A DNA stretch of 64,000 nt, taken from contig JASCPE010000001.1 of the NCBI GenBank assembly GCA_029959865.1, forward strand, positions 62,001 to 126,000, in the 5' to 3' direction. The notes beneath the pieces are model-generated. The model was not told where the DNA came from and ran no database searches. It saw only the letters and a list, made by a program, of their open reading frames with translations. Within the stretch, counting starts at the first letter, position 1. Each line of letters starts with the position of its first letter. Of the stretch, positions 33,611 to 42,401 are shown in pieces. The translations under genes and the position numbers were made by a program. Source of the DNA: Microbacteriaceae bacterium PS02070. Lineage in GTDB: Bacteria > Actinomycetota > Actinomycetes > Actinomycetales > Microbacteriaceae.

Positions 33611-34341
33611 GCGCTCTCGAACAGTGGCGCTCGTGGCGCGATCGGCGATGGGCTACCGTGAGCGCTCCCTTCGGTGTCGCTTCACTTGAGCGCACGGAAT
33701 GGTTGCAGCCCGGCCGAGCGAACGAAGTTCCGGGCGTCCCCGGCACCTGGACGATCGACGGCGACGAGATCGTCGGCACCACTCCCGAAGCGACCGTACG
33801 GCTGTCGCCCGGCCAGGAGAAGGAGATCGGCTCGAAGCTCGTTCGCGCCTTTGCTCGGGATGGGTCCCTTGCGCTGCGCATTCTCAGTCCGTCCTCACCT
33901 CACCTCGTCTCCCTCACCGGGATCGATGCGTTCGATTACGACGATGCCTGGGTCATCGAGGGACAGCTCTCGCCCGCGGAGCCGGACCGATTCGTGGACA
34001 TCACGGCCGTCGACGGCGCGGTCTCGTCCGCTCGGCTGGCCGGAACCATCGCGTTGGAGACGCCGACCGGCCCCACCACGTTGACGGTGACGGAGAGCCG
34101 GAGCGGCGGCCTGTCCGCGGTCGTCGCCGACGCCACTGCGGAGTCAGGCACCTACCGCTTCCGCTTCCTCGAGGTCGGCACGCCCGACGAATCGGGCAGG
34201 GTGCGCGTCGACTTCAATCGCACCTTCCTCCCTCCGTGCGCCTTCTCCCCCGAGTACGTCTGCCCCATGCCGTTGCCCGGCAACCGTTGGGGCATCGAAC
34301 TGCGGGCGGGCGAACGAAACGTGACGCGCGCCGACGGGTAG
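33607..34341 (+). CDS. DUF1684 domain protein
   Basis: The product is 244 residues. DUF1684 is recognised by the C-terminal block VDFNRTFLPPCAFSPEYVCPMPLPGNRWGIELRAGER, with two Cys (in PPCAF and YVCPMP) and Asn-Arg, and by the beta-rich core. There is no signal peptide, so it is cytoplasmic. The family has no established function. It is the last gene of the operon and overlaps the second LLM gene by 4 bp, which argues for a role linked to the LLM reaction. The TAG stop is followed by no clear terminator. Confidence 0.78.
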   Translation: MSALEQWRSWRDRRWATVSAPFGVASLERTEWLQPGRANEVPGVPGTWTIDGDEIVGTTPEATVRLSPGQEKEIGSKLVRAFARDGSLALRILSPSSPHLVSLTGIDAFDYDDAWVIEGQLSPAEPDRFVDITAVDGAVSSARLAGTIALETPTGPTTLTVTESRSGGLSAVVADATAESGTYRFRFLEVGTPDESGRVRVDFNRTFLPPCAFSPEYVCPMPLPGNRWGIELRAGERNVTRADG

Positions 34342-34397
34342 GGATAACCCGAAACATCTCTCCGGGGAACTCTGGCGCGCGCGAAAAGGTGCGAACC

Positions 34398-34403
34398 TAG
34401 CGT
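34398..34403 (+). promoter_or_regulatory. -10 box TAGCGT, leaderless histidine kinase gene
   Basis: TAGCGT ends 6 nt before ATG 34410, which starts the two-component operon. Confidence 0.5.
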
Positions 34404-34409
34404 GAAGAC

Positions 34410-35675
34410 ATGACCTCAGAAATCCCCTCTCACGCAGCCGCACGCGGCCCGGCCGGACGTATTGCGGTGGGCCTCGGCGCCCTCGCGCAGATCGCCGCCA
34501 TGGGCCTCGTCGGCTCCGTCATGTTCATGATCGTCGCCGTGTTCCTCAGCCTCGGAATCGGGCTGCTGCCCGTCCTCGGCATCGGCGTCGTGTTCCTCAT
34601 CGCCTTCCTCTACCTCCTGTTCGCGGGTGCGTGGGTCGAATACGAACGGGTCGACGGCCTCTACGGCTTCGGGCTTCCCCCGCTGCGGCACCGCAGCAGT
34701 GGGCGGCCCGGATTCTCCGGTTGGCTGCGCACGCTCTGGGCCCAGTTCACCGATGGCCCGATGTGGCGAGGCATCGCGACCGCAGCGATCACCACGATCC
34801 TGGGCCTGGTGGCGCTTCCCACCGTGGGAACCCTCGTCACCAGCACGTCCCTCGTGTTCTCGCCGCTGTCCGGCGGGCAGACGGTGCCGCTGTTCGGCAT
34901 CGAGGTGGACCCGGGCTGGGCGGTCGGGGCGGGTGCCATCGGCATCATCGTGACCATCGCGCTCCTCGTCGGGATCACCGCCCTCCACGGACTGCTCGTG
35001 CGCCTCATCCTCGTCCCCTCTCGCGAGGCGGCCCTCCAGGAAGAGGCGCGCAATGCCGGCCTCCAGCGCGAAGGTGCCGTCCGCGCCAGCGAGGTCGAGC
35101 GCGGGCGCATCGAACGCGACCTCCACGACGGCGTTCAGCCGCGACTCGTGTCGGTCGGGATGACCCTCGGTCTTGCCCGGCAGAAGATCGACACCGATCC
35201 GGAGCAGGCGAAGGCGCTTCTCGAGGAGGCGCACACCTCGACGAAGGCGGCGATCACGGAACTGCGCCAGCTCGCCCGCGGCATCCACGCGTCAGTACTG
35301 GATGATCGCGGACTCGACGCCGCGCTCTCCGCCCTGGCCGCGCGCTCCCCCATCCCCGTCCAGCTCGACGTCCGGATCGACGGGCGATGCAGCAAGACGG
35401 CCGAGGCTGCCGTGTACTTCGCGATCGCAGAGTCCCTGACCAACGCGGCCAAGCACTCTCGTGGCACGCACACGCGGGCCACCGTCCGCCGTCGCGAGGA
35501 CGGGTCCCTCTGGGCGCGGATCGAGGACGACGGGATCGGGGGCGCGATGGTCATTCCCGGTGGAGGACTCGACGGCATCAGCAACCGCGTCCTCGCGGCG
35601 GGAGGAAGCGTCCGGCTGGACAGCCCCGCCGGTGGTCCGACCGCTCTGGAGGTGAGCGTCCCATGCGCATCCTGA
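34410..35675 (+). CDS. sensor histidine kinase, NarL/DesK class
   Basis: The product is 421 residues. Four hydrophobic segments at about residues 15-38, 45-70, 120-150 and 170-195 form a membrane sensor part. HisKA_3 dimerisation sequence ERGRIERDLHDGVQPRLV carries the phospho-acceptor His239. The ATPase domain has AESLTNAAKHSRGTH (N box), IEDDGIGGA (G1) and GGGLDGISNRVLAAGG (G2), so all nucleotide-binding boxes are present. It would phosphorylate the LuxR-type regulator that overlaps its 3' end by 13 bp. The signal is unknown. Confidence 0.9.
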   Translation: MTSEIPSHAAARGPAGRIAVGLGALAQIAAMGLVGSVMFMIVAVFLSLGIGLLPVLGIGVVFLIAFLYLLFAGAWVEYERVDGLYGFGLPPLRHRSSGRPGFSGWLRTLWAQFTDGPMWRGIATAAITTILGLVALPTVGTLVTSTSLVFSPLSGGQTVPLFGIEVDPGWAVGAGAIGIIVTIALLVGITALHGLLVRLILVPSREAALQEEARNAGLQREGAVRASEVERGRIERDLHDGVQPRLVSVGMTLGLARQKIDTDPEQAKALLEEAHTSTKAAITELRQLARGIHASVLDDRGLDAALSALAARSPIPVQLDVRIDGRCSKTAEAAVYFAIAESLTNAAKHSRGTHTRATVRRREDGSLWARIEDDGIGGAMVIPGGGLDGISNRVLAAGGSVRLDSPAGGPTALEVSVPCAS

Positions 35676-36340
35676 TCTGCGAAGACTCGACGCTGTTGCG
35701 TGAGGGCCTCGTGAGACTCCTGGAAGACGCCGGCCACACCGTCGTCGCGGCTCTGCCCGACGCAGGCGGCATCGCGGATGCCGTGGTCGAGTCCACTCCC
35801 GACCTCTGCATTCTCGATGTTCGGCTCCCGCCGACCTACACCGACGAGGGAATCCGCGCTGCGCTCGCCCTGCGGGCCACGCACGCCCGCCTCCCGGTGC
35901 TCGTCCTGAGCCAGTACGTCGAGGAGCGCTACGCCAGCGACCTCATCACCGGCCCGGGCGGCGCGCTCGGATACCTCCTGAAGGACCGGGTGGCCGACGT
36001 CGCCGACTTCCTCGACACGATCGAGCGGATCGGCGCCGGTGGCACGGTGCTCGACCCAGAGGTCGTGCAGCAGCTCCTCACCCGCCGAGCGCGCGACGAG
36101 CGCCTGGCCCGCCTGACCGATCGCGAACGCAGCGTCCTGGCGCTCATCGCCGAAGGAAAGAGCAACAGCGCCATCGCCTCGACCCTCTTCGTCAGTGAAG
36201 CGAGCGTTGAGAAGTACATCACCTCCCTTTTCCACAAGCTCGATCTCGAGCAGGACGACCAAGGTAATCGGCGTGTCCTCGCCGCCCTGGTCCACCTCGA
36301 ACTCGGCGGCGCGCAGCCGCAGAACGGAACCGCATCATGA
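35663..36340 (+). CDS. LuxR/NarL-type response regulator
   Basis: The product is 225 residues. The receiver domain has Glu7-Asp8 (acidic pocket), phospho-acceptor Asp52 in CILDVRLPP, and Lys107 in YLLKDRV. The LuxR-type helix-turn-helix lies at about residues 150-210 (LTDRERSVLALIAEGKSNSAIASTLFVSEASVEKYITSLFHKL). It overlaps the kinase gene by 13 bp and the DUF4097 gene by 4 bp, so all three form one operon. The DUF4097 gene is its likely partner in a cell-envelope response. Confidence 0.93.
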   Translation: MRILICEDSTLLREGLVRLLEDAGHTVVAALPDAGGIADAVVESTPDLCILDVRLPPTYTDEGIRAALALRATHARLPVLVLSQYVEERYASDLITGPGGALGYLLKDRVADVADFLDTIERIGAGGTVLDPEVVQQLLTRRARDERLARLTDRERSVLALIAEGKSNSAIASTLFVSEASVEKYITSLFHKLDLEQDDQGNRRVLAALVHLELGGAQPQNGTAS

Positions 36341-37200
36341 GCACGACACTCACGCCCCCGCCCGTCCTTCCGCCCTCGACGAACCCCACCGGGTCCGCCC
36401 CGCGCCAGCCGCGTAGCACCTCGCGCGCCATCGCCATCATTGCCATGGTGCTCGGCGGGGTGTTGATCGCGGGGACCATCCTCTCCGGAGTCTTCACCGC
36501 CATCCGCGCGGCGAGCTCGGGGACCGAGACCTTCACCACCCCCGTCAGCGGCATCGACTCCCTGGATGTCGACGTGACGGAGGGGTCGCTCGAGATCACC
36601 TACGGCGACGTGACCGAGGCCGAACTCACGGTCACCGGCATCACCGACGACTGGGCACTGGAGACCGAGGGATCGGTGCTGAGGGTCACCTCCGACGAGG
36701 AGCCGTTCGGGTTCAACTTCGGGTCCTGGTTCGATTCGGACGACGAAGCGACTCTCGTCCTCCCCTCCGCGCTCGCCGACACGGAACTCGACGCGGACCT
36801 CACCGTCAGCGCGGGCCTGCTGAGCGCCCGCGGAACGTTCGGCGAGCTCGACCTGCACCTGAGCGCGGGCCGGCTGGAGGTCGCGGGATCCGCCGTCTCC
36901 GTCGACACGCGTGTCAGCGCGGGATCGACCTCGCTCGACCTCTCGGACGTCTCGACCGGGACGTTCACCGTCAGTGCCGGCAACATCGGCGGGTCGATCT
37001 CGGGTGCGGCCCCCGACGAGCTGCGCTTCGACGTCAACGCAGGTCGGATCGACCTTGATCTGCCGGATGAGACCTACGCGATCTCGAGCGACGTGTCGGC
37101 AGGCGGCTTCAGCCACGACCTCACCACCTCGCCCGACTCAGCTCACACGATCCGGGTTGACGTGTCGGCCGGGGACGTGCGGTTGAGCCCCGTTCAGTGA
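36337..37200 (+). CDS. DUF4097 beta-strand repeat membrane protein
   Basis: The product is 287 residues. A Pro-rich cytoplasmic N-terminus (residues 1-30) and one transmembrane helix (about 31-55, AIAIIAMVLGGVLIAGTIL) precede an extracytoplasmic beta-helix-like domain. That domain shows repeated short strands with Asp/Ser/Gly turns (VSAGLLSARG, LSAGRLEVAG, VSAGSTSLD, VSAGNIGG, VNAGRIDL, VSAGGFSH, VSAGDVRL). This is the DUF4097/LiaG-like pattern. Such genes often accompany envelope-stress two-component systems, which matches the overlap with the response regulator gene. Its molecular function is not known. Confidence 0.85.
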   Translation: MSTTLTPPPVLPPSTNPTGSAPRQPRSTSRAIAIIAMVLGGVLIAGTILSGVFTAIRAASSGTETFTTPVSGIDSLDVDVTEGSLEITYGDVTEAELTVTGITDDWALETEGSVLRVTSDEEPFGFNFGSWFDSDDEATLVLPSALADTELDADLTVSAGLLSARGTFGELDLHLSAGRLEVAGSAVSVDTRVSAGSTSLDLSDVSTGTFTVSAGNIGGSISGAAPDELRFDVNAGRIDLDLPDETYAISSDVSAGGFSHDLTTSPDSAHTIRVDVSAGDVRLSPVQ

Positions 37201-37203
37201 GTC

Positions 37204-37245
37204 CACGAGAACGCCCGGCCCGCTCTGGGGCCGGGCGTTCTCGTG
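37204..37245. terminator. bidirectional terminator, 18-bp perfect stem
   Basis: An uninterrupted 18-bp stem (37204-37221 with 37228-37245) and a 6-nt loop lie between the convergent DUF4097 and acyl-CoA ligase genes. This is the strongest hairpin seen in the window. Confidence 0.92.
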
Positions 37246-37248
37246 CGA

Positions 37249-38955
37249 TCAGTCCTGAGCGAGCAGCTGCTCCTTGACCTGCTTGCGGAGCACCTTGCCG
37301 ATCATCGAGCGCGGGAGCTCATCCACAACGACGAACTTCCGCGGCGCCTTGTAGGGGGTGAGAGTCTCTTTTGCGAAGGCGCGCAGCTGCGCCTCATCGA
37401 GGGTTGCACCGTTCGCGAGCACCACCGCGGCGACGACCTGCTCCCCCGCGCCCGGGTGCGGGAGACCGACGACCGCGACATCTGCAACAGCGGGGTGCCG
37501 GCGCAGCGCGTCCTCCACCTCGGTCGGTGCCACATTGAACCCGCCCGTGATGATCAGTTCCTTGATCCGGTCGACGATGCGCACGAATCCGTCGTCATCC
37601 AGCGCCACGATGTCACCCGTGCGGAACCACGGCACCCCGCCGTCGGGATCCTGCACGAAGACAGCCGCGGTCTCTTCCGGCTTGTTCCAGTAGCCCGAGA
37701 ACACCTGCGGGCCACGCACGACGAGCTCGCCCTCGCCACCCTCGGGCACGTCATTGGTGGGGTTCTCCGGGTCGACGACGCGCACCTCGGTTCCCGGCAG
37801 AGGCAACCCGACCGTTCCTGCCTTGCGGTTGTCCGCGACCGGATTCGCCATCAGAACCGGCGAGCACTCTGACAGGCCGTACCCTTCGACGAGGTATCCC
37901 CCGGTCTCCTTCTCCCACGGCTCCACGACCTCGGTGGACAGCGCCATCGCGCCGGAGATCGCGATCTCGATGCCCTCCAGGCTGACGCCCTCCTCACGCG
38001 CGGCGCGGGTGAGGCGTTCGTAGATCGGCGGGACAGCCGGGAGGAAAGTCGCGGGGCGTTTCTTGACCACCTTGAGAACAAGGTCCGGCTCGAATTTCGG
38101 GAAGAGCACAAGGCGAGCGCCCATGCTCATCGCGAAGGTGAGGCACAGCGTGAGTCCGTACGCGTGGAACATCGGCAGCACCGCGTAGACCACCGCAGTA
38201 CCGCGGGGGACCTGCGGGACCCACGAGCGCGCCTGGGCCGCGTTGGCGACCAGGTTGCTATGGGTGAGGGTTGCTCCCTTGGGATAGCCGGTGGTGCCAC
38301 TCGTGTACTGGATCAGGGCGACATCGGCCACGGTCGGAGACGGCACGTTCGGGGAGATCGGAGCAGAGCGCACCAGCTCGGACCACGGTGTGGTTCCGGA
38401 GACGGGGGTGGTCAGCGCGGCGCGGGATTCCTTCGCCTTGCGGATGGGCAGGCGCAGCATCAGCCGCATGCGCCCGGGCATCGCTTCGGTGACATTGACC
38501 GAGACGATGTGGTTCACCTGCAGGTCGGCACTGAACCCCTGGATCGTGCCCACAACCTTGTCCCAGGCGATCGCGACCTTGGCGCCGTGGTCCTCGAACT
38601 GGTGCCGCAGCTCCCGGGGCGTGTAAAGCGGGTTGTGCTCCACGACGATCGCGCCGATCCGCAGAACGGCGTAGAACGCTGCGATGTGCTGCGGGCAGTT
38701 GGGGAGGACGATCGCGACCGGGTCGCCCGGTTTCACACCGAGGTCGAGAAGCCCCTGTGCGGCGCGATCGATCTGCGCGCCGAGCTCCGCGTAGGTGGTC
38801 TCGGCGCCGAAGAACTCCAGGGCGACATTGTTGGGATAGGTCCGCACCGAGGTGGCGATGAGATCGGCGAGCGATTCGGTCGCCGGCTCGATGTCTTCGG
38901 GAACACCCTCGGCGTAGCTACGGGTCCACGGCCGGGGCGGAGAGAAGTCAGTCAC
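37249..38955 (-). CDS. long-chain fatty acid-CoA ligase (AMP-binding)
   Basis: The product is 568 residues of the ANL superfamily. It activates fatty acids with ATP to an acyl-adenylate and then forms acyl-CoA. Seen: the P-loop IQYTSGTTGYPKGATLTHSN (about residues 205-225), the A5 block VEGYGLSECSPV, the A7 Asp in WFRTGDIVALDDDGFVRIVDRIKELII, and the A10 Lys in PRSMIGKVLRKQ. The FadD-type ligand gate and the linker DRIKELI are present. GTG 38955 lies 6 nt after TAGGCT, predicting a leaderless start. It stands alone and is convergent with the two-component operon. Confidence 0.92.
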   Translation of the reverse strand: MTDFSPPRPWTRSYAEGVPEDIEPATESLADLIATSVRTYPNNVALEFFGAETTYAELGAQIDRAAQGLLDLGVKPGDPVAIVLPNCPQHIAAFYAVLRIGAIVVEHNPLYTPRELRHQFEDHGAKVAIAWDKVVGTIQGFSADLQVNHIVSVNVTEAMPGRMRLMLRLPIRKAKESRAALTTPVSGTTPWSELVRSAPISPNVPSPTVADVALIQYTSGTTGYPKGATLTHSNLVANAAQARSWVPQVPRGTAVVYAVLPMFHAYGLTLCLTFAMSMGARLVLFPKFEPDLVLKVVKKRPATFLPAVPPIYERLTRAAREEGVSLEGIEIAISGAMALSTEVVEPWEKETGGYLVEGYGLSECSPVLMANPVADNRKAGTVGLPLPGTEVRVVDPENPTNDVPEGGEGELVVRGPQVFSGYWNKPEETAAVFVQDPDGGVPWFRTGDIVALDDDGFVRIVDRIKELIITGGFNVAPTEVEDALRRHPAVADVAVVGLPHPGAGEQVVAAVVLANGATLDEAQLRAFAKETLTPYKAPRKFVVVDELPRSMIGKVLRKQVKEQLLAQD

Positions 38956-38961
38956 TCGAGA

Positions 38962-38967
38962 AGCCTA
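38962..38967 (-). promoter_or_regulatory. -10 box TAGGCT, leaderless acyl-CoA ligase
   Basis: TAGGCT on the minus strand ends 6 nt before GTG 38955. Confidence 0.45.
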
Positions 38968-39036
38968 TGGCCGTCCACAGCGGATTTCGGGAACCCCTTG
39001 TCGGAATCCCCCAAACTCACCCTCCTCCGCCCTGCC

Positions 39037-39080
39037 GCCCGCACGGCCCACTCCAGCCGCCCGCACGGCCCACCCCAGCC
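39037..39080. repeat. tandem 22-bp direct repeat
   Basis: Two adjacent 22-bp units (39037-39058 and 39059-39080), starting GCCCGCACGGCCCAC, differ at one base. The gap 38956-39438 (483 bp) has no credible gene; it holds this repeat, the two 83-bp palindromic elements and GTGGGGTGCGG-like repeats near 39190-39215. Confidence 0.75.
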
Positions 39081-39101
39081 CGCCCCACCGTCTCCACCCC
39101 T

Positions 39102-39184
39102 GCACAACTGCGGCGTCCGCCCCCAACACGCCGATCCACACGCTCACCCGCGCGGTGTGTCCCCCGCCCACGCCGCAGTTGTGC
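39102..39184. repeat. 83-bp palindromic element, copy 1
   Basis: The ends are exact inverted repeats: GCACAACTGCGGCGT (39102-39116) and ACGCCGCAGTTGTGC (39170-39184). Copy 2 at 39276-39358 has the same length and differs at six positions. A second, inner inverted repeat (ACACGCCG with CGGTGTGT, one G-U in RNA) sits inside, so the unit can fold into nested stems. Confidence 0.85.
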
Positions 39185-39253
39185 CCCGGGGTGGGGTGCG
39201 GGTGGGGTGCGGGTGGGCTGCGCACGGCTCCAGCTCCGGTCAGCCTCAGCCCC

Positions 39254-39268
39254 GCACAACAGCGGCGT
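39254..39268. repeat. solo end of the 83-bp element
   Basis: GCACAACAGCGGCGT matches the element's terminal 15 bp with one mismatch and lies 7 bp before copy 2, as if from a decayed or partial third copy. Confidence 0.65.
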
Positions 39269-39275
39269 CCACCCG

Positions 39276-39358
39276 GCACAACTGCGGCGTCCAGCCCCAA
39301 CACGCCGGTCCGCACGGTCACCCGCGCGGCGTGTCCCCCGCCCACGCCGCAGTTGTGC
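39276..39358. repeat. 83-bp palindromic element, copy 2
   Basis: The same 15-bp terminal inverted repeats occur at 39276-39290 and 39344-39358, both perfect. The inner pair ACACGCCG and CGGCGTGT is also perfect here. The two copies are in the same orientation, 91 bp apart end to start, upstream of pgi. Confidence 0.85.
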
Positions 39359-39426
39359 TTCGGGCTGGGCTGCGGGCTGGTGCGAGCGGCAAGGGGGATG
39401 CGGATGCGCACCGGCGGCCACGGCAC

Positions 39427-39432
39427 TAGCGT
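39427..39432 (+). promoter_or_regulatory. -10 box TAGCGT, leaderless pgi
   Basis: TAGCGT ends 6 nt before GTG 39439. The GGAGG that overlaps this spacer is too close to the start to be a normal ribosome site, which favours leaderless initiation. Confidence 0.5.
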
Positions 39433-39438
39433 GGAGGC

Positions 39439-41124
39439 GTGAGCACTCCGATCGATCCCACCTCCACCGCCGCCTGGGCTGAACTCGAGACGCAGAGCCA
39501 GGGCTTCACCCCCGATCTGCGCGGCTGGTTCGCCGATGATCCCGGCCGCGTCGATCGCCTCTCTTTCCCGCTCGCCGACCTTCACGTCGACCTGTCGAAG
39601 AACCTCGTCACAGATGAGATCCTGACCTCTCTCGTCGCGCTCGCCGGGGAGATCGGGGTGGCCGACCGCTATGCCGCGATGCTGCGCGGTGAGCACATCA
39701 ACACGACCGAGAACCGTGCCGTGCTTCACACCGCCCTCCGCCGGGCACCCGGGACCGAGCCCGCTCTCGTCGTCGACGGCCAGGACATCGACGGCGACGT
39801 ACAGAGCGTCATCGAGGCGATGAGCGAGTTCGCCGAGCGGGTTCGCACGGGCGAGTTCACCGGGATCACCGGCAAGAAGGTTCAGACGGTCGTCAACATC
39901 GGCATCGGTGGCTCTGACCTCGGCCCCGTCATGATCTACGAGGCGCTCAAGCCCTACGCCGATGCGGGCATCACCGCACGATTCGTCTCGAACATCGACC
40001 CCACCGACATTGCGGAGAAGACAGCAGATCTCGACCCTGAGACGACCCTGTTCATCGTCGCCTCCAAGACCTTCACGACGCTGGAAACGCTCACCAACGC
40101 ACGCCTCGCGCGGGATTGGCTCTGGCAGGGCCTGGAGAAGGCTGGCGCCATCTCCGGTGATGATGCCTCACGCACAGATGCGGTCGCGCACCACTTCGTC
40201 GCGGTCTCCACGGCGCTGGACAAGGTGGCTGCGTTCGGGATCGACACCAAGAATGCGTTCGGATTCTGGGACTGGGTCGGCGGTCGGTACTCGGTCGATT
40301 CCGCGATCGGTCTGTCGCTCGTGATCGTGTTCGGTCCGCAGGCGTTCCGCGAGCTTCTGGACGGCTTCCGCGCCGTGGATGAGCACGTCGCCCAGACCCC
40401 ACTGGAACAGAACGTTCCGATCCTGATGGGACTGCTCAACGTCTGGTACTCCAACTTCCTCGGCGCCCAGACCCACGCCGTCCTGCCCTACGCGCAGCAG
40501 TTGAGCAGGTTCGCCGCCTACCTCCAGCAGTTGACGATGGAATCCAACGGCAAGTCGGTTCGCTGGGACGGCTCCCCCGTCACCACCGACACCGGCGAGG
40601 TGTTCTGGGGCGAGCCCGGCACGAACGGGCAGCACGCGTTCTACCAGCTCATCCATCAGGGCACCCGACTCATCCCCGCTGACTTCATCGCATTCGTCAA
40701 CCCGGCCTACCCGCTCACCGACGACGGTCGGGACGTGCACGGCCTGTTCCTGTCGAACTTCCTCGCCCAGACGAAGGCTCTCGCCTTCGGAAAGACCGCG
40801 GAGGAAGTCGAAGAGGAGGGGACGACCGGACCTCTCGTCGCCGCACGCACCTTCTCCGGAAACCGGCCGACGACGTCGATCTTCGCACCCGCTCTCACCC
40901 CGAAGGTGCTCGGCGAGCTCATCGCGCTCTACGAGCACATCACATTCACGCAAGGTGTGATCTGGGGAATCAACTCGTTCGACCAGTGGGGCGTCGAACT
41001 CGGCAAGCAGCTCGCGCTGCAGATCGCGCCTGCGATCGAAGGTGACGAGGAAGCAGTCGCCGCCCAAGATGCGTCAACGCGCGCGCTCCTGGACTACTAC
41101 CGGGAACACCGCGCTCAGGACTGA
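39439..41124 (+). CDS. pgi: glucose-6-phosphate isomerase
   Basis: The product is 561 residues, the usual length. It interconverts glucose 6-phosphate and fructose 6-phosphate. PGI signatures seen: [19 protein letters not shown] (phosphate site), FSNIDPTD-like [73 protein letters not shown] with active-site Glu and His, and [21 protein letters not shown] with the catalytic Lys. It supplies the substrate pool used by Fgd at 6211-7221, though the genes are far apart. Its stop is 3 bp from the convergent AI-2E transporter gene. Confidence 0.96.
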   Translation: MSTPIDPTSTAAWAELETQSQGFTPDLRGWFADDPGRVDRLSFPLADLHVDLSKNLVTDEILTSLVALAGEIGVADRYAAMLRGEHINTTENRAVLHTALRRAPGTEPALVVDGQDIDGDVQSVIEAMSEFAERVRTGEFTGITGKKVQTVVNIGIGGSDLGPVMIYEALKPYADAGITARFVSNIDPTDIAEKTADLDPETTLFIVASKTFTTLETLTNARLARDWLWQGLEKAGAISGDDASRTDAVAHHFVAVSTALDKVAAFGIDTKNAFGFWDWVGGRYSVDSAIGLSLVIVFGPQAFRELLDGFRAVDEHVAQTPLEQNVPILMGLLNVWYSNFLGAQTHAVLPYAQQLSRFAAYLQQLTMESNGKSVRWDGSPVTTDTGEVFWGEPGTNGQHAFYQLIHQGTRLIPADFIAFVNPAYPLTDDGRDVHGLFLSNFLAQTKALAFGKTAEEVEEEGTTGPLVAARTFSGNRPTTSIFAPALTPKVLGELIALYEHITFTQGVIWGINSFDQWGVELGKQLALQIAPAIEGDEEAVAAQDASTRALLDYYREHRAQD

Positions 41125-41127
41125 GCC

Positions 41128-42363
41128 TCAGCCTTCCGCGCGGGTCTTCTCCAGATCCTCGCCGCGCACAGCGGCCTCGATGCGGTTGTCCTTGCGGTAC
41201 TTGTCCTCTTCCAAACGCTTCTCGCGAGGCTTCATCCGCGCCCAGCGCGGCGGCGTGTCCGGGCCGTCCCACACGCCGATGATGGCCCAGGCGACCGCGG
41301 TGAGCGGCACGGCGAGGACCGCGCCGACGATCCCGCCGAGGACGGTTCCCACGGTCAGTGCGATCAGGATGACGAAGGCGTGCAGCTTCATCGTGCGGCC
41401 CATCAGCACCGGCTGGAGGAAGTTCCCCTCGAGCTGGTTCACGAGGACCACTACACCGACGACGATGATCGCCACGATGGGGCCATTTGCGACGAGCGCG
41501 ACGAGCGCCGCGAGGGTTCCCGCGAGCGTCGCTCCGACGATCGGGATGAACGCGAGGACGAAGACCAGAACGGCAAGAGGCACCGCCAGCGGCACCTGCA
41601 GGATGAGCAGGCCGATGAAAATACCGATGGCGTCAACGGCGGCGACCGACGCGGTGCCGCGAACGTACGCACCGAGGGTGGAGACAGCCTTGTCACCGAC
41701 GCGGCGGCCACGTTCATACTGCTCGCCACGGAACGGACGCAGGAGGAACTCGTAGAGTCGCGGTCCGTCCTTGAGGAAGAAGAAGAGCGTCACGATGAGG
41801 AGGACGAAGCTCGTCAGGAACGTCGCGACGGCGCTGACGCCGGCGATGGCACCCGAGCCGAACTGGGAGCTCGTGATGAAGTCCTCTGCCGTGGAGATCC
41901 ACGAGTCGATCTGGCTCTGATCGATCTCGAACGGAAGGGTGTTGATCCAGGCCATGAGCTGCTGGAAGCCCTCGACCGCCGACGACGAGAGCTCATCCCA
42001 CTGATCGTTGACGGCCCACACGATCAGCCAGGTGACACCTGCCAGGGCGAGCACGATCGCGAGGAGCACCAGAATCGTGGCGATCACCGACGGCACCCCG
42101 TGCCCACGCATCCACGACATGACGGGCGAGACCGCCGAGGCGATGATGAGCGCGATCAGGACCGGGATCGTGACGACGGTGACGTACTGGTTGAGCCAGA
42201 GCACCGCCAGGACCACGAATCCGACGAGCAGGATCTGCAGCGAACGGGTCGCGATGACGCCGATGCCATCAGACCAGAGGCTGAACGGCTTGGATCCGGC
42301 GCGGAGGTCGAGCGATGCGTTCTCAAGGGTCACCGTGCGAGGGCGTGAGCGGAGCAGGGCCAT
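41128..42363 (-). CDS. AI-2E family (PerM/YdiK) transporter
   Basis: The product is 411 residues with seven to eight membrane segments: a paired set near residues 30-75, one at 85-110, then a cytoplasmic-side amphipathic stretch and four helices at about 190-330. The block QVPLAVPLAVLVFVLAFIPIVGATLAGTLAALVA and the LVNQLEGNFLQPVLMGR motif are family signatures. The C-terminal 40 residues are charged. Some members export quorum signal or act as Na+/H+ antiporters; which applies here is unknown. A leaderless -10 (TACGGT) lies 6 nt upstream of its ATG. Confidence 0.88.
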   Translation of the reverse strand: MALLRSRPRTVTLENASLDLRAGSKPFSLWSDGIGVIATRSLQILLVGFVVLAVLWLNQYVTVVTIPVLIALIIASAVSPVMSWMRGHGVPSVIATILVLLAIVLALAGVTWLIVWAVNDQWDELSSSAVEGFQQLMAWINTLPFEIDQSQIDSWISTAEDFITSSQFGSGAIAGVSAVATFLTSFVLLIVTLFFFLKDGPRLYEFLLRPFRGEQYERGRRVGDKAVSTLGAYVRGTASVAAVDAIGIFIGLLILQVPLAVPLAVLVFVLAFIPIVGATLAGTLAALVALVANGPIVAIIVVGVVVLVNQLEGNFLQPVLMGRTMKLHAFVILIALTVGTVLGGIVGAVLAVPLTAVAWAIIGVWDGPDTPPRWARMKPREKRLEEDKYRKDNRIEAAVRGEDLEKTRAEG

Positions 42364-42369
42364 AAGTAG

Positions 42370-42375
42370 ACCGTA
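42370..42375 (-). promoter_or_regulatory. -10 box TACGGT, leaderless AI-2E transporter gene
   Basis: TACGGT on the minus strand ends 6 nt before ATG 42363. It faces the divergent TATCGT box 15 bp away. Confidence 0.45.
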
Positions 42376-42389
42376 ACCCGCCAGTCGGG

Positions 42390-42395
42390 TATCGT
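42390..42395 (+). promoter_or_regulatory. -10 box TATCGT, leaderless phosphotransferase gene
   Basis: TATCGT ends 6 nt before GTG 42402, so both genes of this 38-bp divergent gap appear leaderless. Confidence 0.45.
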
Positions 42396-42401
42396 CACGC
42401 C

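Noticed and set aside
38965..39729. A long open frame (about 254 codons) through the pgi upstream region on the minus strand.
   Set aside because: It spans the 83-bp repeats and the pgi 5' end, is Gly/Ala/Arg-rich, and has no family signature; it is a consequence of GC-rich repeats.
41113..41126. GCTCAG-GA-CTGAGC hairpin at the convergent pgi/AI-2E stops.
   Set aside because: The stem is six base pairs with a 2-nt loop and lies within coding ends; too weak to call a terminator.
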